Assembly: GCF_050433225.1 (NCBI RefSeq)
Contig: NZ_JBNPXQ010000001.1
Span: 1,798,001-1,862,000 of the forward strand
Source: Sphingomonas_D zeicaulis
Lineage (GTDB): Bacteria > Pseudomonadota > Alphaproteobacteria > Sphingomonadales > Sphingomonadaceae
Reading direction: 5' to 3'
DNA length: 64,000 bases
Position numbers and translations under genes: made by a program. A model generated the notes under the pieces. It was not told where the DNA came from, searched no databases, and saw nothing but the letters and a program-made list of their open reading frames with translations. This document shows, one piece after another, positions 45,305 to 54,100 of the stretch (the first letter of the stretch is position 1; each line of letters begins with the position of its first letter).

Positions 45305-47682
45305 CAGAAGTTCATGCCCAGGCGGACATAATATTGGCCGCCATCAGTGTCGTAAGGGGCGTTGCGCGAATAGATCAGGCCTCGCACCGCCTGGTTGGTC
45401 GCTTCGTCGGGATATTTGTCGAACACGTTCTCGGCCCCCACGCGGATCGTGAAATGATCGTCGAAGCGATAGGATGCCGCAACGTCGAACAGCGCGATGC
45501 CGCCGAAATCCTGGAAGATCTCGCCCGTGGCATTCCCGGAGACGTCGGTCCACGCACCATAGTAGCGGCCGCGCACGAGCAGCGAGAGGCCATCGATGTC
45601 ATAGCCCAGCGTCGCGGTGCCATTGTGCTGCGGCAGCCGCTGCTCGAACACGCGGCGCTGTGTTTCGTTGGGGATCGCCGCGGTGCTGCCGCTGCGTACC
45701 TTGGTCTGGTTATAGTTGTAGGCGATGCTGGCATTCACCCGCCCGCCGCCGAGCGGACGCGTGTAGCTCAGCACCGCATCGATGCCGCGCGTGCGCGTGT
45801 CGAAATCATTGGTGAAATAGCTGATCGAGGTGAAGCGCTGCGGGTTGGGCACGCTCGCCGGCACCGCGAAGGTGCGCGACTGGCTGAAGCGGTCGTCGAC
45901 GTCGATCTGGTAGAGATCGACGCTGCCGCTGAAGCCGATACCCGTCTGGAAGGTCAGCCCGGCGGTGGCGCTGGTCGACTCCTCCGGCGTCAGCGGCTTG
46001 GCGCCGAACGCAATGGCGAGCGGATCATTGGGTGACAGGCGGCCCTGGTTGAAGATGGTCAGCGTCGTCGTATCGAGACCCTGCGTCGTCTGGCGCGTGT
46101 TCAGCTGCGCCGGCGTCGGCGCGCGGAAGCCGGTGGAATAGGTGCCCCGCACCGCGATGCCGCGCACCGGCTCCAGCCGCGCCGACAGCTTGTAGTTGAA
46201 GGTGTCGCCGAACGCCGAAAAATCCTCGTAACGGCCGGCTGCGCCGAGCGTCAGCATCGTTACCGGCTGCCATTCCACGTCGACATAGCCGGCATAGCTC
46301 GTCTGTGCCCAGGTGCCGGCGATATCCGGGCTGTACCCCGGATAGCCGTTCGAATTGGGCGCGAGCCCGGTGGCCGCGCCCGGCCCGATCGCATAGGAGG
46401 CCGGATCGCCCTCAGACACCTGATAGGTCTCGCGCCGGCGCTCGGCACCGAAGGCGATGTTGACCGGCTCGTCCGTGCCCACCGGCAGGCGGTAGACGAA
46501 ATCGGCGTTGAGGTTGAACTCGCGCTGTTCGAGTTTACCTAGGTAGAAGCTGGTCGGGCTGTCCGGCCCGAGCGAGGCGTTGAGGCTCTCACCCATCTCA
46601 TAGGCGATGCGGCTGCGGCCGTACGAGGCGCTCAGGTCATAGCTGAAGCGCTCGCCGATATCGCCGCGCAGGCCGCCATTGGCCTGCAGATCGCTGAACC
46701 GCGTGCCGAAGCGTGGGGTGAAACCGACCGGATAGAGATCGTTGAACGAGAAGCCCGGAAACGCGCTGCTCGGATTATAGACGCTGCCGGTGCTGACCGG
46801 GTTGCGCCAGTTGAAGTCGGTCACGCCCTCGCCCGACTGGGCGGTGCCGAACGCATAGACGGTGGCACTCTCGGCCAGTTCGTAGCGCGCGTCGATCGCG
46901 CCGCGGATCCGCTCCTCATCGGGCTGGCCCCAGCGCTGGACGGGGTTGGGCACGACCAGATCGGGGTTAGCATTCTGAAACGCGATCGCGTCGGGCCGCT
47001 GGCGGGTGCGCGAGGTCGCGTCGCTATGGTCGTATTGCGCGGTGAAGACGATGCTGCCGCGGTCACCCAGCGCCACGCCGCCGCGCGCACCGCCGCGATA
47101 CTCCTCGCCATCGCTCTCATAATATTGCGAGAATTGCGCAAAGGCCTCCATCCCCGGCTGGTCTTCGAGGATGATGTTGATCACGCCCGCGATCGCATCC
47201 GAACCATATTGCGCGGAAGCGCCGTCCCGAAGCACCTCGATTCGCTTGATCGCGAGGGTCGGGATGCTGGCAAGGTCGGGCGCCTGCGCGCCGCGCGTGC
47301 CGAGCAGCGCCGAACGGTGATAGCGCTTGCCGTTGACGAGCACGAGCGTCTGGTCCGACGAGAGGCCGCGCAACGTCGCCGGGCGGACGAAGGCCTGGCC
47401 ATCCGCGGCGGGCAGCCGCTGGACGTTGAACGAGGGCAGAAGCTGCGCGAGATTGTCGGTCAGGTCGCCCGACACGCTCGACTTGATGATTTCGGCGGGC
47501 AGCACGTCGACCGGCGCGATCGTCTCGAACTGGGTGCGCGAGCGCTCACGCGTGCCGGTGACGATAATTGCGTCGCCGGCGTCGACCGAATCGGACGCGG
47601 GCGCCTTTTCCACAGTTTGCGCTATGGCGGGCGCGCAAGCGAAGGTCAGCGCGACAAGCGCGCTCGCGGTGGTGAATTTCAT
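45304..47682 (-). CDS. TonB-dependent outer-membrane receptor
   Basis: This 792-residue receptor has a signal peptide (ending PAIAQ), the TonB box DAIIVTGTRER, a plug domain (LTDNLAQLLPSFNVQR, VLVNGKRYHRSALLG, IEVLRDGASAQYGSDAIAGVINI) and a large barrel ending RLGMNF with terminal Phe. The plug type is common in sphingomonad receptors for organic compounds. The remnant at 31.1-31.9 kb belongs to the same type. Its stop overlaps the start of the Tat-exported PLP protein, so the ligand is probably processed by that enzyme. The upstream gap holds the promoter. Confidence 0.92.
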   Translation of the reverse strand: MKFTTASALVALTFACAPAIAQTVEKAPASDSVDAGDAIIVTGTRERSRTQFETIAPVDVLPAEIIKSSVSGDLTDNLAQLLPSFNVQRLPAADGQAFVRPATLRGLSSDQTLVLVNGKRYHRSALLGTRGAQAPDLASIPTLAIKRIEVLRDGASAQYGSDAIAGVINIILEDQPGMEAFAQFSQYYESDGEEYRGGARGGVALGDRGSIVFTAQYDHSDATSRTRQRPDAIAFQNANPDLVVPNPVQRWGQPDEERIRGAIDARYELAESATVYAFGTAQSGEGVTDFNWRNPVSTGSVYNPSSAFPGFSFNDLYPVGFTPRFGTRFSDLQANGGLRGDIGERFSYDLSASYGRSRIAYEMGESLNASLGPDSPTSFYLGKLEQREFNLNADFVYRLPVGTDEPVNIAFGAERRRETYQVSEGDPASYAIGPGAATGLAPNSNGYPGYSPDIAGTWAQTSYAGYVDVEWQPVTMLTLGAAGRYEDFSAFGDTFNYKLSARLEPVRGIAVRGTYSTGFRAPTPAQLNTRQTTQGLDTTTLTIFNQGRLSPNDPLAIAFGAKPLTPEESTSATAGLTFQTGIGFSGSVDLYQIDVDDRFSQSRTFAVPASVPNPQRFTSISYFTNDFDTRTRGIDAVLSYTRPLGGGRVNASIAYNYNQTKVRSGSTAAIPNETQRRVFEQRLPQHNGTATLGYDIDGLSLLVRGRYYGAWTDVSGNATGEIFQDFGGIALFDVAASYRFDDHFTIRVGAENVFDKYPDEATNQAVRGLIYSRNAPYDTDGGQYYVRLGMNF

Positions 47683-48036
47683 GCTTTCCCCCTGCGAAGG
47701 TTCGTTCTCGCCGGCTGGAACCGCCGGGCTGCGCGTGGGGAGCTAGGATAGCTGTCTTACAGACGCGTGACGTAACGGAGACGGTCCGGCGACGGGCGCG
47801 CGCAGGCGGACCTTTCCTCTCGAGCCGGGCCTAGGCAGCAAAACTGCGAGTGCAGGACGGCATCGATCGCCGTCGCGCTCGATTCACAGCGCCCTGTTCG
47901 TCTGCCAGGCAGATGCGCCAAGCGATGGAGCACCCTGGCGCGACAACGCACGCGACACCGATTTGCGCATCGGGAAAGCCGCGCTCCACTGTAACATGTG
48001 TCACCTTCGCGCCGTTCGTCACGGTCATGCGCAAAC
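47683..48036. promoter_or_regulatory. 354-base intergenic region upstream of the receptor
   Basis: No convincing gene is present; the open frames here are short and Arg/Cys-rich. The palindrome AGCTA-GGA-TAGCT (47741-47753) lies about 60 bases before the receptor start, in promoter position. It resembles the core of the palindrome at 41721-41732 before the other receptor, but this may be chance. Confidence 0.4.
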
Positions 48037-48954
48037 TCAGGTCGCCACACCTACCGTTGCGGTCGCGGTGTAGCCCGCCGTCACGCTGCCGCTCATCGTC
48101 AAGGTCATCGCGCTGATCTGAGCGCTGCTGTTGTCGCCGAACACAGTGTCGCTGGAGATCGAGGTTGCCGCGAAGCGACTGGCGCTGCTGGTATAGCCCG
48201 TCGCGGTCGCATAGACGGTGGTGCAGGCCGCCGACGGCATCGCGAATTGCGAGATCAGCCGGGCGTAGCGACCGCCGGTCGCGTTGGCGAGGCTGGTGAA
48301 CAGCTCGAAATGGATGTGCGGGAAGCGCCCGGCATAGCAGCCGGGGAAGATGGTGGTGAAGGTCACCTGCCCATTGGCGTCGGTCACCTGCATGCCGCGC
48401 AGATAGGATTCCGCCGGCAGGTCGTAGAGCGAATAATTGCCGTCGCGGTCGCAGTGCCACAGATAGAGCGCATAGCCGCCGAGCGGCGTGCAGCCATTGT
48501 TGGCGTCGACGACAGTTATGGTCAACGCGACGACCACACCCGCCGCGGTGGCCGTCGAGGACAGGAAGCTCGACCGGATGTCGCTGCGCACCGCGCCGCT
48601 CAACGTCAATACATTGGAGGTCGCGCCGCTCGAGGTGTTGGTGCCGTCCGCCGGATAGGGTCCGTTGGTTTCGGTCGCATAGGCGGTGCAGGTACCTGAT
48701 GGCGTGGGTGTCGGCGTGGCAGTTGGGGTCGGCGTCGGTGTCGGCGTCGGTGTGGGCGTGACGACGACGGTGGCGCCCGATTCCGCACCTCCGTCATCGC
48801 CGCCGCAGCCGACCAGCGCGAAACTGCCGGCGCTGGCGAAAAGGCCGAGCGCGCGGCGGCGGTCGATGCGGCGGCGCTCGATCGTGGCAAGGTCGAAGGC
48901 TAGGCCGCGATCATGTGGTTCGAGGGCAATGGGGGGCTGACTGGGGATGCTCAT
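48037..48954 (-). CDS. Exported intradiol-dioxygenase-like protein
   Basis: This 305-residue protein has an N-terminal RRRIDRRRALGLFASAGSF segment followed by GCGGD, which looks like a Tat signal with a lipobox Cys. A linker of repeated Thr-Pro pairs (about residues 60-85) leads to a domain with NGPYPADG, GGYALYLWHCDRDGNYSLY, YLRGMQVTDANGQVTF, FPGCYAGRFPHIHFEL. These are the Tyr/His iron ligands of intradiol ring-cleavage dioxygenases. Unlike cytoplasmic catechol dioxygenases it is exported and probably membrane-anchored. ATG 48954 has AAGGAG and GGAG upstream. The substrate may be a plant-derived aromatic, but this is inferred. It stands alone. Confidence 0.85.
   Translation of the reverse strand: MSIPSQPPIALEPHDRGLAFDLATIERRRIDRRRALGLFASAGSFALVGCGGDDGGAESGATVVVTPTPTPTPTPTPTATPTPTPSGTCTAYATETNGPYPADGTNTSSGATSNVLTLSGAVRSDIRSSFLSSTATAAGVVVALTITVVDANNGCTPLGGYALYLWHCDRDGNYSLYDLPAESYLRGMQVTDANGQVTFTTIFPGCYAGRFPHIHFELFTSLANATGGRYARLISQFAMPSAACTTVYATATGYTSSASRFAATSISSDTVFGDNSSAQISAMTLTMSGSVTAGYTATATVGVAT
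48690..48766 (-). repeat. Tandem Thr-Pro coding repeat
   Basis: Imperfect tandem 6-base units (ACGCCG/ACACCG on the minus strand) encode the (TP)n linker of the exported dioxygenase-like protein. Such repeats can change length by slippage. The reading frame is intact here. Confidence 0.7.
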
Positions 48955-49131
48955 TCGGCTCCGGCTCCTTCTGGCATGGAACATCGGCATCGCGGCCCGC
49001 GCTTGCCGCCATATGTCGGGATGTTGCGGCGATGTTTCCGTCACCCCGGCTGCAACGCCCCGTGCCACCGCGCGTTTGCCAGCCCGACGTCTCCGCTGCA
49101 TTGAACCGACGGACGCGCTCAAGGGGAATGC

Positions 49132-49545
49132 ATGGAACCGATCGTCAACAGCCTGCTCAACGGCCTGCCCGTGCTGCTGGTCCAGCTCGCGGCGGCGCTG
49201 GCCGTGTTCGTCGCGGCGCTGGCCATCTATATGTGGACGACGCCGCATGACGAGATGATGCTGATCCGTGCGGGCAATCGCGCGGCTGCGATCTCGCTGG
49301 GTGGCGCCGCGGTCGGCTTCGCCATGCCGATGGCTGCCTCGTTGCACGCCTCGGTCAACCTGATCGACATCATCGTCTGGGGCATCGCCATCCTGATCGT
49401 GCAGGTCGCCGCCTTCCGCGCGACCGACCTGTTCCTGCGCGAACTGCCCAAGCGGATCGAGCGCGACGAGATCGGCCCGGCGCTATTCCTTGCGTCGATC
49501 AAGCTGGCGGTCGGCCTGTTCGCCGCTGCCGCCTTCGCCGGCTGA
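49132..49545 (+). CDS. DUF350-family inner-membrane protein
   Basis: This 137-residue protein has four membrane segments, with LAIYMWTTPHDEMMLI and GNRAAAISLGGAAVGFAMPM typical of DUF350 (UPF0719) proteins. It ends in an Ala-rich helix. The family's function is unknown; members often sit beside genes for membrane stress or polyamine-like enzymes. ATG 49132 is the first in the frame, with AAGGGGAA upstream. The protease gene follows after four bases, so the two are co-transcribed. Confidence 0.85.
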   Translation: MEPIVNSLLNGLPVLLVQLAAALAVFVAALAIYMWTTPHDEMMLIRAGNRAAAISLGGAAVGFAMPMAASLHASVNLIDIIVWGIAILIVQVAAFRATDLFLRELPKRIERDEIGPALFLASIKLAVGLFAAAAFAG

Positions 49546-49549
49546 GCCG

Positions 49550-50374
49550 ATGGCGCGATCCTCGCCGCGAGGCGGCTGCGGTTGCCTGCCGCTGATCTTG
49601 CTGGTCATCCTCGTCGCGCTCTACAACCAGTTCCAGGGCAGCGTGGATGGCGGTCGCCGGATCGAGCGCAGCGTGATCGACGACGGCAATCCGCGTCGCC
49701 CGCCGCCGAACGGCGGGCTGCCCGAATATGTCATCGACCAGCCCGGCCGCGCGCAGGACAGTTTCGGCACCGGCTTCGCGGTCGATCGCCGCGGCCGCTG
49801 GCTGACCGCGCAGCATGTCGTCGACGGCTGCGATCGGCTCGGCCTCGCGCTTGCCCCCGGCCGCGCCGAGCAGAGCTTTCGCGTCATCGAGAGCGCCAGC
49901 GCCGATGCGGCGCTGATCGAGGACGGCCTGCCCGCCCCCGAAGCATTGCCGCTGGCGCCGCGGATGCCGCCGGTGGGCTCGATCGGCTATCATATGGGCT
50001 TCCCCGGCGGCCAGCCCGCAGTGGTGGAGAGTCGGCTGATCGGCGCAGCCAACGCACTGCGCGGCAATGGCGGCCGCGCGGAACCCACGCTCGCCTGGGC
50101 GGAGGAAGCGCGCTTCCCCGAATTCGATACCACGCTGTCCGGCATCAGCGGTGGCCCGACGCTGGACGCCGATGGCCGCGTCGTCGGCGTCAATTCGGCA
50201 GGCAGTGACCGGCGCGGCCGCGTGCTGACCACACGGCCCGACGCACTACGGTTGCTGGCGGGAAGCGGTGGCGGCGGCGCGCGCCCGATCGCCGGGCCGG
50301 ACGATGCGATCCAGCGCTTCGAACGCTGGCTGGCGAATGGCACGATCCGCCAGATCTATTGCGACGTCGATTAA
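49550..50374 (+). CDS. Trypsin-like serine protease, membrane-anchored
   Basis: This 274-residue protein has one N-terminal membrane helix (about 13-27, LPLILLVILVALY) and a trypsin-fold domain with the catalytic triad visible: His89 in WLTAQHVVDGC, Asp119 in SADAALI and Ser200 in LSGISGGPTLD. A Cys lies after the His. There is no PDZ domain, so it is not a DegP. ATG 49550 starts just before the helix. It is cotranscribed with the DUF350 gene; it may serve envelope quality control or processing. The substrate is unknown. Confidence 0.87.
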   Translation: MARSSPRGGCGCLPLILLVILVALYNQFQGSVDGGRRIERSVIDDGNPRRPPPNGGLPEYVIDQPGRAQDSFGTGFAVDRRGRWLTAQHVVDGCDRLGLALAPGRAEQSFRVIESASADAALIEDGLPAPEALPLAPRMPPVGSIGYHMGFPGGQPAVVESRLIGAANALRGNGGRAEPTLAWAEEARFPEFDTTLSGISGGPTLDADGRVVGVNSAGSDRRGRVLTTRPDALRLLAGSGGGGARPIAGPDDAIQRFERWLANGTIRQIYCDVD

Positions 50375-50405
50375 AACAGACCGCGCTGGACGCGCCTGCC
50401 TTCGA

Positions 50406-50963
50406 TCAGCGGCGCAGCGCCGTCATCGCAGTGCTGGCCGCGGTGCCGGCATCGGCGATGACCACCGGGGCCGGCGCGATATTGGTATCGATCGGGGGCA
50501 GCGCAGGAGCCCCGGGCACTGCATAGATGAAACCGAAGGTGGGGTAGCTGGTGATGCCGAGGCCCTGCTGCGACGCATACCACACCTTTACCTTGCTCCA
50601 GTCACCGGCTTCCGAGACGTCGACCGCCTCGACATCGGTTTCGACGCCGCCGCGGCGCGACCAGTTGGCGTGGGTGAGTTTAACGTGGCGGGCATCGACG
50701 ATCTGGCTGACCATCGCGACATGGCCGACGCGCATCTTGCCGTGCGGGCGGAAGACAAGGACCGAACCGACTTCCGGTTCCTGCCCGCGATCATAGCGGC
50801 CCTCCGCCTGATCCCACCAGGTGCCGGCATTACCGAAGATCTGGATGCCGGAAACCTCACGCGCGAACGGAGCGCACTGCCAGAAACGTGCCTGGGCCGG
50901 CATCGCGATCGCCAAAGCGCAGAAAGCCGCAGCCGCAAACGCAGCTCGTACAGTCCGGACCAT
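50406..50963 (-). CDS. Secreted CHAP-domain amidase/peptidase
   Basis: This 185-residue protein has a signal peptide (ending MPAQA, residue 25) followed at once by a CHAP domain: Cys30 in WQCAPFAREVSG, then GHVAMV with His81, and HANW with the third residue. CHAP enzymes cut peptidoglycan peptides or glutathionylspermidine-like amides. The Ala/Pro-rich tail is unstructured. It converges with the serine protease gene across 31 bases and has its own promoter side in the gap to tamB. The target may be the cell's own wall. Confidence 0.87.
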   Translation of the reverse strand: MVRTVRAAFAAAAFCALAIAMPAQARFWQCAPFAREVSGIQIFGNAGTWWDQAEGRYDRGQEPEVGSVLVFRPHGKMRVGHVAMVSQIVDARHVKLTHANWSRRGGVETDVEAVDVSEAGDWSKVKVWYASQQGLGITSYPTFGFIYAVPGAPALPPIDTNIAPAPVVIADAGTAASTAMTALRR

Positions 50964-50995
50964 GAAGAAAACCCCCGTTCGACCCTTCGTTGAGC

Positions 50996-51027
50996 CTGTT
51001 CTGACTGGATGGTTCAGGTCTGAACAG
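50996..51027 (-). terminator. Hairpin downstream of tamB
   Basis: An imperfect inverted repeat (CTGTTC-GAC paired with GTC-GAACAG) lies about 80 bases beyond the tamB stop. No T-run follows. It is the only terminator candidate for the tamA-tamB unit. Confidence 0.35.
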
Positions 51028-51107
51028 TACCCCGCTGCTGCATTGCGGCGAATGGTTGAGCACGTGGGATGAAGCGTTCAGCCGATTGGAACCCGTCACA
51101 ACTCGGC

Positions 51108-54100
51108 TCAATAATCCTTCGATACGCGGACGTTGACGCTCTGCCGACCGATGGTGGAGATGCTCGACAGCAGCGACAGCCAGCGTGTCACCTGGAATTC
51201 CACGCGCGTCGCTGAATAGCCCTGCCCGTCGGTGATAACCTCCACGAAGGTCCGTCGCGTGATGTATTTGCCCGCCGCCACCGACGTCCCCTGCCCCGTC
51301 GTCACGTCTGCGGGCAGGATCCGCAGCCGATCGAGACCCACCGCCTGCCGCACGGCGTTAATCGGGTTGAGCCCGGTGCCGCCGCCCTGCAGCGAGGCGA
51401 CCGCAGCGGCGAGTTGCAAGGCCTCGGGCGCCGACAAGTTGGTGATCGAGGTGCCGAACAGCAGGCGTGACAAAAGTTCATCCTCGGGCAGCGCCGGCGT
51501 GCTGGTGAAGGCGATGTCCGGCTTCTGTCCGGTGCCCGAGACGCGGATCGAGGCGTTCAGGCCCTGGATGTCGGCGATGGCGACGATATCGAGCACCGGA
51601 TCGGCAGGCACGCTGCCGGTAAAGCGGATCGAACCGCGTTCGAGGTCGAAGCGGCGGCCGGAGAATTCATAGCCGCCCTCGATCAGATCCGCCCGCCCGC
51701 CGATCGCTGGAGCCGTCGCCTCACCCTTGATGTCGAGATCGGCACGCCATTCGCTGTCGAGTCCCAGCCCCGTCACCATCAACCGATTGCGTGCGGTCGC
51801 ATGGACATCAAGCTTCCACGGCGCAGGCGGTGCATCGCGTTCGATCTCCTCGCCCGCGCGGTTTAGTTCGGTCACCTTGAGCCGCGGGACGGCATCGGTG
51901 GCGACGGCGCGGCCCATACGGAAGCGGCCCCGGTCGATCGCGACAGTGCCGCTGACCGTGCCGCCCGCACCATCCGAAACGATCCGCAGCGGCCCGGTGA
52001 TGGTCGCGCCGATATCGTCACGGTTGAGCAGAACCGCATGGTTCGCCTGCAGGTCGAGCGCGATGCCGAGGCCGTTGGCCGCGGCGAAATCGAACGCGCC
52101 GCTGCCGGTCACGCTGCCGCCCTGCCCCGCGACACCGGAGAAGCGATCGAGCACGAGCTGCGACCCGTTGAAGCGCCCGGTAGCCTGAATATTGCTGACG
52201 ACGGTGCCGGTGACCGGGCTTTCCAGCCGCGCGCCCGTCGTCCGCACCGAGCCGTCGATGCGAGGATTGTCGATCGTGCCGCGCACGTCGGCCGCTACCG
52301 CGACCGGGCCGGACAGATCGAAGCTCTCGACGCCGGTCAGCCGCCACAGCGTGTCGGCGGCGCCGTCATAACGCAACTGCGCGAGCAGCGGCGCGCTTGA
52401 CAGGCGGGTGAGAAGATCGCCGCTTCCCGGCAACGGCGCCAGCCGCGCCTGTGCCCGACCGATCGTGCGTCCTCCGCTCGCCGCGACCGCGCGCATGCCG
52501 GCAGAGCCGCCGCTGAGCACCACCGCCACGCCCACATCGATCGGCCGCGATGACAGCACCAGCCCGGACCGGTTCAACCCGCGGATGGTAAGGTCCGCCC
52601 GCCCTGAGGGCAGCGCCCCATCGGCTTGGCGGTAGCTGAGCGAGCCGGAGGCATAGCCGCCGAGTCCAAGACCCGGATAGCCGATGTCCAGCACAGTCAT
52701 CGGCATGCGGGTAAGCTTCGCCTCCACCTCGGTGCGGGTGGTGCCGAACAATCCGGACAGGGTGGCATCGCCGCCGGAAAACGCGAGCGCTGCCTCCGCC
52801 ACGCGCCAGCCGCCATCCTCGGCGGTAAGCACAGCCGGCCGCTTGAGCGCGATCGGGCGGCGATCGACGCTGCCCTGGCCGCTGAGTTCGATGCGCTCGG
52901 GCGTGATCCGCGCGCTGGTCTGAATATCGAAGGCGCGCCCGCGCGAGCCGGCGAACGCAGCGGTCACTGTGCCGGTGCCACCCTTCAGGTCAGCGGTGCC
53001 CGCGAAACGCGCGAGGCTCACACCGCCGCGCCGCAGCCCACGTGCGGAGGCACTACCCTTGATCGAGATGCCTTCCGGATCGAGCAGGAACACGACGTTC
53101 GCGTTGCCGCGGCGGATGCTGATCGCCGGCGGGCCGGCAAAGCTGGCGTCGGCGACCCGCAACTGCATCTCGATGCGCTGCAGTTCGCGCTCTACACCGA
53201 ACAGCAAGGGGCCAGAGACGCCGCCGCCGGAAAGATCGATACGGCCGGTGAAGCCGCCTGGATCGGAACGAACGTCGCCGCGCCCATGCGTACCGGATAC
53301 GGTCACGTCGGCGACGCGGATCGTGGCGGGCTGGCCGCTCGGCAGCAGGATCTGGCCATTGCTGGTGAACGGACCGAGCATCGATCCGCCGGCGGCGCGA
53401 TAATTGAACCCGTCGGCGGCCGGATCGAGCAGCAGCCGCACATCCGACAGGCCAAGAGCGTCGAGCGGTTTGGGCAGGAAGATGTCGAGCTTGGGCCGTT
53501 CGATCCGCCCGTCCAGCGTTAGCTTGACCGGGCCGTACCTGGCCTGATCGCCGCTCCCCTCGAAGAAGAAGCTGCCATCGGTGCGGCGATAGCCGTTGCC
53601 GGTCAGCCGCAGGTCCGGCGAAGTGAGCTTCAGCCCCTTGAAGTGCAGCACGCGGTCGGGCCCGCGCTCCAATCGCGTATCCAGATAGGGCAAGCCGCCG
53701 GCGAGCGAGCGCAGAAACGCATTGTCGAAGCGTCGCACCCAGGCTTGGCCACGGCCGACGACCATCGTACCGCGCCCGCCCGCTCCCGGCACCACCTTGA
53801 GTTCGGTCTTGACGTCGACGATGCCCAGCCCGGGGATCAGGTAGGACGTGAGCCCGCCGGCGAGCCCGACATCGTAGCGGCCAGTGACGAGGTCGACGAA
53901 CAACGAGAGCTTGCCGTTCAGCTTGTCCGATCGGACGCGTAGGCCATCGCCGGTTAGCGCCTTTGCGGTGAGCTTGAGCAGCCCCTCGACGCGCAGATTG
54001 GCGAGGATGCCGCCCGCCACATCGCCCACCCCGGTCACGCGCCGCGCGCTGAGCTTGATCGGTACGGCGATCGGTGCGGGCGAAAGCCGGCCGCGCCCTT

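Noticed and set aside
41721..47753. Common AGCTA..TAGCT palindrome before both receptors as one regulon site
   Set aside because: The two palindromes differ in spacing and share only five bases per half, which may be chance; noted only in the feature entries.
47757..48460. Minus-strand frames upstream of the second receptor
   Set aside because: Short, Arg/Cys-rich, no start signal, and partly overlapping the dioxygenase-like gene; treated as intergenic.
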